Shown here: positions 1-6,287 of the stretch, in pieces
Layout of the letters: each line of letters starts with the position of its first letter
Numbering within the stretch: the first letter of the stretch is position 1
Source of the DNA: Alloprevotella sp.
GTDB taxonomy: Bacteria; Bacteroidota; Bacteroidia; Bacteroidales; Bacteroidaceae
Length of the DNA stretch: 8,931 bases
Reading direction: 5' to 3'
NCBI GenBank assembly: GCA_015259235.1
Contig: JABZGM010000077.1
Coordinates: 1 to 8,931 of the forward strand
The notes under the pieces: generated by a model
Databases searched by the model: none
What the model saw: only the letters and a program-made list of their open reading frames with translations
Told to the model about the DNA's origin: nothing
Made by a program: the position numbers and the translations under genes

Positions 1-468
1 TGTATAGAGTTTGCCATCAGAGAAGGCTCCTGCCCCACCCTCTCCGAAGGAATAGTTGCTCTCGCTGTCGACGATGTGATCGCGCGAGATGGCAGCGAGG
101 TCTTTTTTGCGTCCATCTACGTCGCGTCCGCGCTCAAGGACGATGGGGCGGACGCCAAGTTCTACGAGTCGGAGGGCTGCAAAGAGTCCGCCTGGTCCTG
201 CTCCGACAACAATGGCTTGTGGGGCGGCACTGACATCGCCATAGTGGATGCGCTCGAAGGACAGTGTGGTGGGGTCTTCGTCGACGAAGACCTCAAGGGT
301 GAGATTGACCATCACCTGTCGTTGTCGCGCATCAATGCTGCGCTTCACAGTGCGGATGGCATGAATCTGCTGAGGGTCGACTCCAAGACGCTGGGCAACA
401 TCTGCACGGAGGTTGGCAGCATCATAGGCTACCTGAGGGAGAACACGGAGTTGGAGGGAAGTAGACAT
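1..468 (-). CDS. FAD-dependent oxidoreductase, COG2509 type, N-terminal part (3' end beyond window)
   Basis: Reading the minus strand from the ATG at 468-466 gives an open frame of exactly 156 codons to the window edge, so the gene is partial. Residues 86-114 form a Rossmann dinucleotide-binding beta-alpha-beta: GAGPGG at 89-94 (GxGxxG) and an acidic E112 at the end of the second strand, where FAD ribose is bound. Residues 138-156 read NYSFGEGGAGAFSDGKLYT, a stretch I associate with the COG2509 family of FAD-dependent dehydrogenases. The first 80 or so residues form the N-terminal extension typical of that family, ahead of the FAD site. The physiological substrate of the family is not established as far as I know. 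An in-frame TGA lies a few codons upstream and no other ATG intervenes, which fixes the start. The gene is divergent from purA. Its first codons lie inside the edge of the repeat island (456-470), so the initial MSTS residues are partly repeat-encoded. Confidence 0.85.
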   Translation of the reverse strand, partial: MSTSLQLRVLPQVAYDAANLRADVAQRLGVDPQQIHAIRTVKRSIDARQRQVMVNLTLEVFVDEDPTTLSFERIHYGDVSAAPQAIVVGAGPGGLFAALRLVELGVRPIVLERGRDVDGRKKDLAAISRDHIVDSESNYSFGEGGAGAFSDGKLYT

Positions 469-541
469 TAGAGAGTAGACGTTAGAGGGTCATAGACCCT
501 TTTATGCTCGCCACGACAAGCGTGGCTCGATTAGACATTAG
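456..541. repeat. Intergenic repeat island, copy A: direct repeats and two palindromes
   Basis: Two tandem 14-bp units (461-474 and 475-488, 12 of 14 identical) share the core GTAGACRTTAGAG; a third TAGACATTAG lies at 533-542. Between them are a perfect 5-bp palindrome GGGTC-ATA-GACCC (487-499) and a perfect 6-bp hairpin GCCACG-ACAAG-CGTGGC (510-526) within a 25-bp block at 505-529. That block recurs at 4316-4340 with one difference. The left edge GGGAAGTAGACATTA (456-470) also recurs at 4275-4289 with one difference. I do not recognise the element as a named family. No transposase and no terminal inverted repeats were seen. Confidence 0.75.
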
Positions 542-544
542 GGG

Positions 545-657
545 CTAGCGCGATTGGGCTAGAAGAACTAGTATCTCTAGAAGCACTAGAACCTCTAGAA
601 GCACTAGAAAGACTAGACGCTAGAAAGCACTAGAAGAAACTAGACAGACTAGAGAGT
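545..657. repeat. Degenerate 9-bp tandem array of CTAG motifs, copy A
   Basis: Twelve CTAG tetramers start at 545, 559, 568, 577, 586, 595, 604, 613, 620, 630, 640 and 649. The spacings are 14, then six of exactly 9, then 7, 10, 10 and 9. The unit is roughly CTAGAAGCA. No coding frame with a start codon uses it. A related array at 4377-4448 also has 9-bp steps and lies downstream of the same palindrome block. Confidence 0.8.
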
Positions 658-662
658 TGAGG

Positions 663-670
663 CAAATTTA
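663..670 (-). promoter_or_regulatory. Candidate -7 element for the FAD oxidoreductase gene
   Basis: On the minus strand this reads TAAATTTG, an exact match to the Bacteroidetes -7 consensus TAnnTTTG. No convincing TTG was found about 20 bp further upstream, so the promoter is weak or uncertain. If used, it would give the leftward gene a leader of about 190 nt containing the whole CTAG array and palindromes. It lies just outside the purA promoter, so the two would be back to back. Confidence 0.35.
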
Positions 671-681
671 CAACTTATTTT

Positions 682-712
682 TTGCATATTAAGCAGAAAG
701 AGTGTAACTTTG
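682..712 (+). promoter_or_regulatory. purA promoter (Bacteroidetes -33/-7 type)
   Basis: TTG at 682-684 and TAACTTTG at 705-712 are separated by 20 bp. This fits the Bacteroidetes housekeeping consensus of TTG at -33 and TAnnTTTG at -7. Transcription would start near 717-719, giving a leader of about 60 nt before the purA ATG at 778. Confidence 0.7.
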
Positions 713-726
713 TGGCAAATATCACG

Positions 727-755
727 CGCAATGATTGAAAAAGATAATCATTGTG
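727..755 (+). promoter_or_regulatory. Hairpin in the purA mRNA leader
   Basis: CAATGATT (729-736) and AATCATTG (746-753) are perfect inverted repeats around a 9-nt loop. The stem extends by a G-U pair (728/754) and a C-G pair (727/755) to 10 bp. It ends 22 nt before the purA ATG. No U-tract follows directly, so it is not a typical terminator. It could affect mRNA stability or ribosome access, or be an operator dyad. It does not resemble a purine riboswitch. Confidence 0.5.
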
Positions 756-777
756 TTCTTTCATTTCTCCTAAAACT

Positions 778-2046
778 ATGACAAAAGGAAAAGTAGATGC
801 CTTGCTGGGCATTGTCTTTGGCGACGAAGGTAAGGGTAAAGTGGTGGACTATTTTACTCCTCGCTATGATCTCGTGGCACGTTTTGCTGGCGGTCCTAAC
901 GCTGGTCACACGATTATCTTTGATGGCAAGAAGTTTGTGCTTCGTTCCATCCCCTCGGGTATCTTTGATGAGGGTAAGGTGAACATCATCGGTAATGGTT
1001 GTGTCATTGCTCCCGACCTCTTTATGAATGAGGCGCGCGAGTTGGAGTCAGCAGGATATGAGATTGCAGAACGTCTACACATCAGTCGCCGCGCGCATTT
1101 GATTCTTCCCACACACCGCGTGCTTGACCGCGCTTATGAAGCGGCAAAGGGCAAGAGCAAAGTGGGCACTACGGGCAAGGGCATTGGTCCGACCTACAGC
1201 GACAAGGCTGCGCGTGTGGGACTCCGTGTGGGCGACATCCAAGGAGATTTTCTACCCAAATATGAAGCCCTGAAAGCACGTCACCTCCAAATCTTGAAGG
1301 ATCTGGGATTCACCGACTTTGACATCACGGAGGAGGAAAAGACGTGGCTGGAAGGCATCGACTATATGCGCCGTTTCCCCATCACCGACACGGAACACGA
1401 GATTAACCGCGCTTTGGCAGAAGGAAAGAACGTGTTGGCAGAGGGTGCACAAGGGTCGCTATTGGACATTGATCACGGCACTTATCCCTTTGTTTCTTCC
1501 TCTTCGACCACCATTGGTGGTGTTTGCACGGGCTTGGGCATTGCTCCCCAAAGCATTGGTCGTGTGTGGGGTATTTTCAAGGCTTACTCTACTCGTGTGG
1601 GTAGCGGTCCCTTCCCCGTAGAACTGTTTGACGAGACAGGCGAGGAGATTCGCCGTGTGGGCAAAGAGTTTGGTGCGGTGACCGGTCGCAACCGCCGTTG
1701 TGGCTGGGTGGATCTTGTGGCACTGAAATATGCCATCATGGTGAACGGTGTGACGGACTTGGTGATGATGAAGGCGGATGTGCTGGATTCGTTTGAGGAA
1801 ATCAAGGTGTGCGTGGCTTACGAAAAGGACGGTGAGCGCACGGAAGATATGCCTTACGACACCGAGGGCTGGGCTCCAGTGTATGAAACTTTGCCAGGTT
1901 GGCACTGCGACTTGACCGGTGTGCGCGCTGAAGCGGATTTCCCCAAAGAATATGCGGACTACATTGCTTACCTCGAAAAGAAATTGGCAACGCGCATTGC
2001 TATCCTCTCTGTGGGTCCCGAACGCGATGCTACGATTATTCGATAA
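778..2046 (+). CDS. purA: Adenylosuccinate synthetase
   Basis: PurA joins IMP and aspartate using GTP to form adenylosuccinate, the first committed step to AMP, in the cytoplasm. The 422-residue product is the usual family length. Residues 15-21 read GDEGKGK, the GTP-binding glycine-rich loop with catalytic D16. GGPNAGHT at 38-45 contains the catalytic histidine H44. Also present are TTGKGIGPTYSD (IMP-binding region), RVGSGPFPVE and VTGRNRRCGW (GTP/aspartate loops), KADVLDSFEEIKVC and the C-terminal SVGPERDATI. An in-frame TTG at 751 would add nine residues, but the ATG at 778 puts GDEGKGK at the normal distance from the start, so I chose it. No Shine-Dalgarno precedes it. The gene appears monocistronic, with its own promoter at 682-712 and a terminator at 2128-2173. 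It is convergent with dgt. Confidence 0.97.
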   Translation: MTKGKVDALLGIVFGDEGKGKVVDYFTPRYDLVARFAGGPNAGHTIIFDGKKFVLRSIPSGIFDEGKVNIIGNGCVIAPDLFMNEARELESAGYEIAERLHISRRAHLILPTHRVLDRAYEAAKGKSKVGTTGKGIGPTYSDKAARVGLRVGDIQGDFLPKYEALKARHLQILKDLGFTDFDITEEEKTWLEGIDYMRRFPITDTEHEINRALAEGKNVLAEGAQGSLLDIDHGTYPFVSSSSTTIGGVCTGLGIAPQSIGRVWGIFKAYSTRVGSGPFPVELFDETGEEIRRVGKEFGAVTGRNRRCGWVDLVALKYAIMVNGVTDLVMMKADVLDSFEEIKVCVAYEKDGERTEDMPYDTEGWAPVYETLPGWHCDLTGVRAEADFPKEYADYIAYLEKKLATRIAILSVGPERDATIIR

Positions 2047-2127
2047 ACCACAAAGAGATGCGGAGCAGAGGTGAGTAAATTTCCCTCCTTTGCAACAAAA
2101 ACAATCATCACTCATTGGTGATGAACT

Positions 2128-2173
2128 AAAAAAAGGATTTCTCAGCCATAGCGGTTGGGAAATCCTTTTTTTT
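2128..2173 (+). terminator. Long rho-independent hairpin between convergent purA and dgt
   Basis: The A-rich arm 2128-2140 plus CTCAGCC (2141-2147) pairs with GGTTGGG (2153-2159) plus 2160-2173, leaving the loop ATAGC. The stem ends in eight T on the + strand and seven T (from A7 at 2128-2134) on the - strand, so it can serve both genes. The inner stem has two G-U pairs on the + RNA but A-C mismatches on the - RNA, so folding favours the purA transcript. A smaller hairpin (2105-2111 with 2118-2124, TCATCAC/GTGATGA) sits just upstream. Confidence 0.85.
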
Positions 2174-2237
2174 GTGACAGAAAACTTGCGCAGTGGGCAA
2201 GCGAAGGTGTGGCTATTCGTCATGATGAGCTTTGGAG

Positions 2238-3566
2238 TTAGATAGCAGGCAACTGCATGCCACGGACTTTGCGGAAGAGGTCGAGGGCATAAACATCGGT
2301 CATGCCGGAGAGATAGTCAAGGACAGCCATGATGCGCGTGGCAAGATCAGGGGCATGCACCTCATATTGCGAAGAAACGTGACGCAGGAGGAGTTTGGAA
2401 TAGGTTTTCTCGGGCTGTACCACTGCGGTTGTCATGAGCGACAAGAGGGTGTAGATGATGTGATAACCCGACAGTTCGATGTCTGCCACCTCTTTGGAAT
2501 GATAGATGCGGTTGCGCGCCACCTCGGCACAGCGTTGATAGGCAGTGGAAAGCGGAGCTGGGAGTTGGCTGATGAGCGAACCTTTGAAGCTGCCAGCGAG
2601 GATTTCGGTTTCGTGCTCCACAAAGACCTCCACGCAAGCACGCTCGAGGGCGTTGATGACGCAGGAACGGAGATAGGCAATTTGTTCGCCAGCGTCGGTG
2701 TCTTCGGGATAAGCAGTGCTGAGGCTGTGTTGCTCCTCTTCGGAAAAGAAACCTAGGAGGAGTTGGCGCGTCTCCTCGGTGGAGAGGATGCGGAGTTTGT
2801 GGGCATCTTCGATGTCCATCACCTCATAGCAGATGTCGTCGGCAGCTTCTACCAAAAAGACGAGGGGGTGACGGGCAAATCGCTGATGCTTGCCGTGGCT
2901 CTCTAGTGCAGGGATGCCCAATTCATTGAAAATGTGCGCAAAGGCTTCTCGTTCTGCCTCGAAGAATCCGAATTTCGGATGGGTGGCGAGGGAGGATGAG
3001 AAAGGATATTTGGCAATGGCTGCGAGGGTGCTATAAGTCATGACAAATCCTCCTGCGCGGCGTCCGTGGAATTGGTGAGTGAGAAGGCGGAAGGTATTGG
3101 CATTACCATCGAAATGGGTGATGTCGTTCCACACTTCGATGGGGAGTTGTTCGCGAAAATAAAGTCCCTCGCCCTCAGCAAAGAAGGAACGAATGGCGGC
3201 TTCTCCTTCGTGTCCGAAGGGGGGATTGCCCAAATCGTGTGCCAAACAGGCGGCACTGACGATGGCACTGATGCTTTCGAGTGCGACCACGTCTTCTCCG
3301 CTGTAGCGTGGGATGAGCAGGCGCGCTACGTCAGCTCCCAAGGAACGTCCTACGCTGGAAACTTCGAGGGAATGCGTGAGACGGTTGTGCACAAATACGC
3401 TTCCGGGAAGGGGGAAAACTTGGGTCTTGTTTTGCAACCTACGGAAGGGGGAAGAAAAGATGAGTCGGTCGTAGTCGCGCTGAAACTCAGTGCGCTGTTC
3501 TGTTGCTGAGCGTTGGGTGTTTTGCTTTCCCCAACGCGCAGAGGAGATGAGTTGTTGCCATTTCAT
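2238..3566 (-). CDS. dgt: Deoxyguanosinetriphosphate triphosphohydrolase (HD-domain dNTPase)
   Basis: Members of this family hydrolyse dGTP (sometimes other dNTPs) to the nucleoside and triphosphate, limiting dNTP pools. The 442-residue product carries the HD metal-binding signature: H65 in NRLTHSLEV, H110-D111 in CLAHDLGNPPFGHEGE, and D243/D244 in VEAADDICYEVMDIEDAH. The N-terminus (MKWQQLISSARWG, then RDYDRLIFSSPFRRLQNKTQVFPL at 30-53) is typical of dGTPases and supports the first ATG as the start; the next Met is at about residue 180. The last codons ending GMQLPAI-TAA overlap nothing. The gene is convergent with purA and divergent from dut across 285 bp. The closest -7 element (3571-3578) lies only 4 bp before the ATG, which raises the possibility of a leaderless mRNA. 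Substrate preference cannot be told from sequence. Confidence 0.93.
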   Translation of the reverse strand: MKWQQLISSARWGKQNTQRSATEQRTEFQRDYDRLIFSSPFRRLQNKTQVFPLPGSVFVHNRLTHSLEVSSVGRSLGADVARLLIPRYSGEDVVALESISAIVSAACLAHDLGNPPFGHEGEAAIRSFFAEGEGLYFREQLPIEVWNDITHFDGNANTFRLLTHQFHGRRAGGFVMTYSTLAAIAKYPFSSSLATHPKFGFFEAEREAFAHIFNELGIPALESHGKHQRFARHPLVFLVEAADDICYEVMDIEDAHKLRILSTEETRQLLLGFFSEEEQHSLSTAYPEDTDAGEQIAYLRSCVINALERACVEVFVEHETEILAGSFKGSLISQLPAPLSTAYQRCAEVARNRIYHSKEVADIELSGYHIIYTLLSLMTTAVVQPEKTYSKLLLRHVSSQYEVHAPDLATRIMAVLDYLSGMTDVYALDLFRKVRGMQLPAI

Positions 3567-3570
3567 ATTG

Positions 3571-3578
3571 CAAATATA
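3571..3578 (-). promoter_or_regulatory. Candidate dgt -7 element next to the start codon
   Basis: The minus strand reads TATATTTG, an exact TAnnTTTG match, followed by CAAT and the dgt ATG. No TTG was found at the expected -33 position (about 3598-3600 on +). If it is functional, transcription would begin at or within a few bases of the start codon. Confidence 0.4.
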
Positions 3579-3632
3579 GGGGTTTTAAGGAAATACTGCG
3601 CATGATATAGAGAGAATCTGAGATTTTCTTAG

Positions 3633-3640
3633 TATTTTTG
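3633..3640 (+). promoter_or_regulatory. Weak candidate -7 element for dut
   Basis: TATTTTTG matches TAnnTTTG on the + strand, but no TTG lies about 20 bp upstream. It would give dut a leader of about 205 nt. The nearer AAACTTTG at 3754-3761 has one mismatch and also lacks a -33 partner. The dut promoter is therefore unresolved. Confidence 0.25.
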
Positions 3641-3809
3641 GAGTCGCAGACCCCTTTGTCTTCTGATTTACTTCACCACTGGCAAGGGGACTTCAACGAG
3701 AGAAGGGCGGATTCACCACAACAAAATGTGGGTCTGCCCCCTTGATATTGAACAAACTTTGTCACTAGCTGAGGGATTGTTCTCTCCAGCTCTCTCTAGT
3801 TCTCTCTTC
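3641..3809. repeat. Possible decayed copy of the repeat island upstream of dut
   Basis: GTCGCAGACCCCTTT (3643-3657) matches the corresponding part of copy B (4300-4314) with one difference, but the following hairpin block is absent. An inverted GGGTCTGC (3730-3737) matches GCAGACCC at 3646-3653. Further on, TTCTCTCCAG, CTCTCTCTAG and TTCTCTCTTC form three imperfect 10-bp tandem units (3780-3809), with another CTAG at 3765. The resemblance to the two clear islands is partial, so this is tentative. Confidence 0.35.
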
Positions 3810-3851
3810 ACACAGCATTTATCGAGACACTCGATGTCGCACACACAGAAT

Positions 3852-4283
3852 ATGCAAGTTAAAATCGTCAATCTTTCAAAGCATCCGTTACCCGAATACG
3901 CCACTCCCCAAAGTGCGGGACTGGATCTCCGTGCTAATATTGAAGCACCTATCACATTGAATCCCTTGGAGCGCACGCTCGTGCCCACAGGACTCTACAT
4001 CGCGCTGCCCGAAGGCTACGAAGCGCAGGTGCGCCCTCGCTCGGGACTCGCGCTGAAACATGGAATCACGGTGCTAAACTCTCCCGGCACGGTGGATGCA
4101 GACTACCGTGGTGAACTGCGCGTGATTTTGGTGAATCTGAGCAATGAACCTTTTGTCATCAACGATGGCGAACGCATCGCGCAAATGGTGGTAACGAAAT
4201 ACGAACAAGTGGAATGGCAACCTGTTGAAGTGCTCGAAGACACCGAGCGCGGAGCAGGCGGATTTGGACATACGGGGAAGTAG
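3852..4283 (+). CDS. dut: dUTP diphosphatase (trimeric dUTPase)
   Basis: dUTPase cleaves dUTP to dUMP and pyrophosphate, keeping uracil out of DNA and feeding dTMP synthesis. The 143-residue product is the normal length and has all five motifs: I, AGLDLRA (22-28); II, PRSGLALK (62-69); III, GTVDADYRGE (79-88) with catalytic D84; IV, GERIAQMVV (106-114); V, RGAGGFGHTGK (133-143) with F138 expected to stack on uracil. The frame stays open upstream for 42 more codons, but the start MQVKIVN is the one conserved in the family; the upstream codons look like non-coding repeat-like sequence. The TAG stop lies within the left edge of repeat copy B. The gene is divergent from dgt and 183 bp ahead of the TPR lipoprotein gene. 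Confidence 0.96.
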   Translation: MQVKIVNLSKHPLPEYATPQSAGLDLRANIEAPITLNPLERTLVPTGLYIALPEGYEAQVRPRSGLALKHGITVLNSPGTVDADYRGELRVILVNLSNEPFVINDGERIAQMVVTKYEQVEWQPVEVLEDTERGAGGFGHTGK

Positions 4284-4372
4284 ACGTTATAGGTTAGAGG
4301 TCGCGGACCCCTTTCTGCTCGCCACGACAAGCGCGGCTCGGGGGCTCGGGGGCTTAGGGGTTAGACGTTAGA
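4275..4372. repeat. Intergenic repeat island, copy B: shared edge, palindrome and hairpin block
   Basis: The edge GGGAAGTAGACGTTA (4275-4289) overlaps the end of dut. It is followed by the palindrome GGTC-GCG-GACC (4299-4309) and a 25-bp block at 4316-4340 that is 24/25 identical to 505-529 in copy A. The hairpin arm CGTGGC of copy A is CGCGGC here, which is an A-C mismatch on + RNA but a G-U pair on - RNA. A G-rich 8-bp tandem follows: CTCGGGGG twice, then CTTAGGGG (4337-4360). TTAGACGTTAG closes the module at 4361-4371. Order and orientation match copy A. Confidence 0.75.
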
Positions 4373-4376
4373 TTAT

Positions 4377-4452
4377 CTAGAGAAACTAGAAATCCTATAA
4401 CCTCTAGAGAAACTAGACTCTATAGAAGCACCAGCCCCTGTTCTCTAGAAAA
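4377..4452. repeat. Degenerate 9-bp CTAG array, copy B
   Basis: CTAG or one-base variants start at 4377, 4386, 4395 (CTAT), 4404, 4413, 4420 (CTAT), 4431 (CCAG) and 4445; the first four steps are exactly 9 bp. The array runs to within 20 bp of the TPR lipoprotein start and would be in its 5' leader if co-transcribed with dut. No TAnnTTTG promoter was seen in the 4284-4466 gap. Confidence 0.65.
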
Positions 4453-4466
4453 CAAGAAAATCCGTG

Positions 4467-6287
4467 ATGATAAAAAGAAAACTTTCATCATTTCACCTCC
4501 TGGCTGTGATGGGATGGATGTTGCTCAGCCTTTTGCTGCTGGGCTGCTCCAACTATGCGCGCAACTATACCCCACCTACCCTGAAGGATGGGGCGATTCG
4601 CGCTAGAAACCTCCTTTCATTGAAACAACGTCGCGAATTTGATGGGATATATCTCGAGGCAATGCGCCAGAAATATCGCGGAAACGCTGATGCTTCCTTC
4701 GATTTGCTCGATCGGGCATTGATGATAAACCCGAACGATGCCGACGCGCTCTTCCAACAGGGATTGCTCCTGCTGCAATCGGTGGGTTATTCTGACAGCT
4801 TGTTGCGACAACGCGGGGAACGACAGTTGCAACTGGCGCAACAACTGGCGCCTTCCAATAAGTATTATCGCGAGATGCTCGGCAACTATTGGACCCAAAC
4901 TCAACGCTTTGAGCGCGCACTCCGCCTCTACGAACTGGTGGCAGCAGACGAACCCACAGAGGAAAATCTCAAGATGCTGGAAATGCTGCAAGAACGCACC
5001 AACAACTGGGATGCTGCACTGCAGACCTTGGACAGAATCACCACCTTGGGGGGAAAGTCGAACGAAGTGGTGATTAAAAGAGTTAATATCCTGGAATATC
5101 AAAATCGCATTCCCGAAGCGGTGACCACTCTCCGCGACTGGTGCGAAGCCAATGATGGGGACAATTATCCACGTGTCTTGCTGGCTAACCTCTATCTGCG
5201 TAATCAACACTTGGAACGCGGACGAGAAATCATGGACGACATCGCGATGAGCGATCCCCACAATGAGTGGGTGCCAATGCTCCGACTCGTATATTATCGC
5301 AAAAAAAACGATGTCGACAACTACGACAAGACGCTCGGTGACATTGCCGCTGACACAATTTTGCCTGTAGAACAGAAAGTGAATATGTTCCGTGAATCTG
5401 CGGCTTGGTTGCAGGAAGGCAAATACGACAAAGAGAAGGTGTACCAACACGCGGTGGTGGCAATGAACCAGCGCGATGCTGGAGTGACGATGGGCGGATG
5501 GTTGGTGCAATTTATTCAAGAATTCAAATTTCCTGAAAGCCAACTGGCAGTGCCTGCACTGGCGATATTCCGCGAAAATCCCAACGATGAGCGTGCTATC
5601 ATGCAGCTGCTCCGCGACGCGGTGAACCGCAATGATACGGACCAACTAGATACCATTTGTCAACGTGGACGGGAATTGCACCCTGACAATGAGCTGTTCT
5701 ACTATTTTGGGGCAATCGCTGCTTACAACAGAGAGGACGATGCCTGTGCGATGGAGATTCTCGAAGATGGAGTGAAGGTGATGTCGAACAACACAGATAG
5801 TTCTGTGGCTTCGCAAATCTACTATATGCTGGGAGATGCTTATATCCAGAAGAAACAAGTGGAACGGGCTTTTGCGGCTTACGATTCTTCTCTGGTAAAA
5901 GACCCCAACAATGTGCAGACCCTCAATAATTATGCTTATCACCTCAGCACTAGGGGCATGCAACTCCAACGTGCGGTGAAACTGGCTCAACGTGCCACCG
6001 AGATTGAGCCGCACAACACCATCTATCTCGACACTTATGCTTGGGCACTCTACAAAGCAGGCAAATATGCCGAAGCTAAAACGGTGACCGACTCTATGTG
6101 GGTGGCTTTTGAAAAAGAAGGACAATCAGATAAGCCTGACGCGGGCTACTATGACCGTTCGGGCGACATCTATTTCAAAGCTGGAGCCTCGAAAGACGCT
6201 GCACAGATGTGGAAAGAGGCTCTGCAGCTTACTAACGATCACAAAGAACAGCGCAAACTGCGCGCAAAACTGCAGAAAGTGCGGTGA
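4467..6287 (+). CDS. TPR-repeat lipoprotein
   Basis: The 606-residue product has a lipoprotein signal peptide: basic MIKRK, a hydrophobic core at 11-26 and the lipobox LLLGC with C27 as predicted lipidated cysteine. The mature part is largely helical TPR repeats. Clear or likely units are near 60-95 (ending DRALMINPNDADA), 133-163, 449-481 (MLGDAYIQKKQVERAFAAYD), 483-516 and 519-545 (YLDTYAWALYKAGKYAEA) and 562-592. TPRs are protein-binding scaffolds, so a partner-binding role in the periplasm or at the outer membrane is likely; no catalytic motif was seen. A GTG directly precedes the ATG, and I chose the ATG. It is followed after 36 bp by the DUF4292 gene, with only a small hairpin (6296-6312) between. 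I know related TPR-DUF4292-M23 gene strings in Bacteroidetes, but the function of this protein is not established. Confidence 0.85.
   Translation: MIKRKLSSFHLLAVMGWMLLSLLLLGCSNYARNYTPPTLKDGAIRARNLLSLKQRREFDGIYLEAMRQKYRGNADASFDLLDRALMINPNDADALFQQGLLLLQSVGYSDSLLRQRGERQLQLAQQLAPSNKYYREMLGNYWTQTQRFERALRLYELVAADEPTEENLKMLEMLQERTNNWDAALQTLDRITTLGGKSNEVVIKRVNILEYQNRIPEAVTTLRDWCEANDGDNYPRVLLANLYLRNQHLERGREIMDDIAMSDPHNEWVPMLRLVYYRKKNDVDNYDKTLGDIAADTILPVEQKVNMFRESAAWLQEGKYDKEKVYQHAVVAMNQRDAGVTMGGWLVQFIQEFKFPESQLAVPALAIFRENPNDERAIMQLLRDAVNRNDTDQLDTICQRGRELHPDNELFYYFGAIAAYNREDDACAMEILEDGVKVMSNNTDSSVASQIYYMLGDAYIQKKQVERAFAAYDSSLVKDPNNVQTLNNYAYHLSTRGMQLQRAVKLAQRATEIEPHNTIYLDTYAWALYKAGKYAEAKTVTDSMWVAFEKEGQSDKPDAGYYDRSGDIYFKAGASKDAAQMWKEALQLTNDHKEQRKLRAKLQKVR

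Noticed and set aside
76..471. Open + strand frame of 131 codons
   Set aside because: It lies antisense to the FAD oxidoreductase, whose minus-strand translation shows clear GxGxxG and family motifs; the + translation has no recognisable domain.
545..657. CTAG array as a small coding gene or a CRISPR array
   Set aside because: There is no start codon in a usable frame, TAG stops occur in one frame, and 9-bp units with no unique spacers do not fit a CRISPR.
456..657. Repeat island as an insertion sequence or MITE
   Set aside because: No terminal inverted repeats or target-site duplication could be found, and no transposase is nearby.
1459..2223. Minus-strand frame of 254 codons over purA and the terminator
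   Set aside because: It is antisense to purA, runs through the terminator hairpin, and has no domain signature.
3726..3851. N-terminal extension of dut by 42 codons
   Set aside because: dUTPases of this type begin close to MQVKIVN, and the extension is Ser/Leu-rich translation of a pyrimidine-rich tandem repeat.
4617..5645. Minus-strand frame of 342 codons within the TPR gene
   Set aside because: It is a shadow of the TPR lipoprotein gene, with His/Phe/Val-rich composition expected from antisense reading and no motif.
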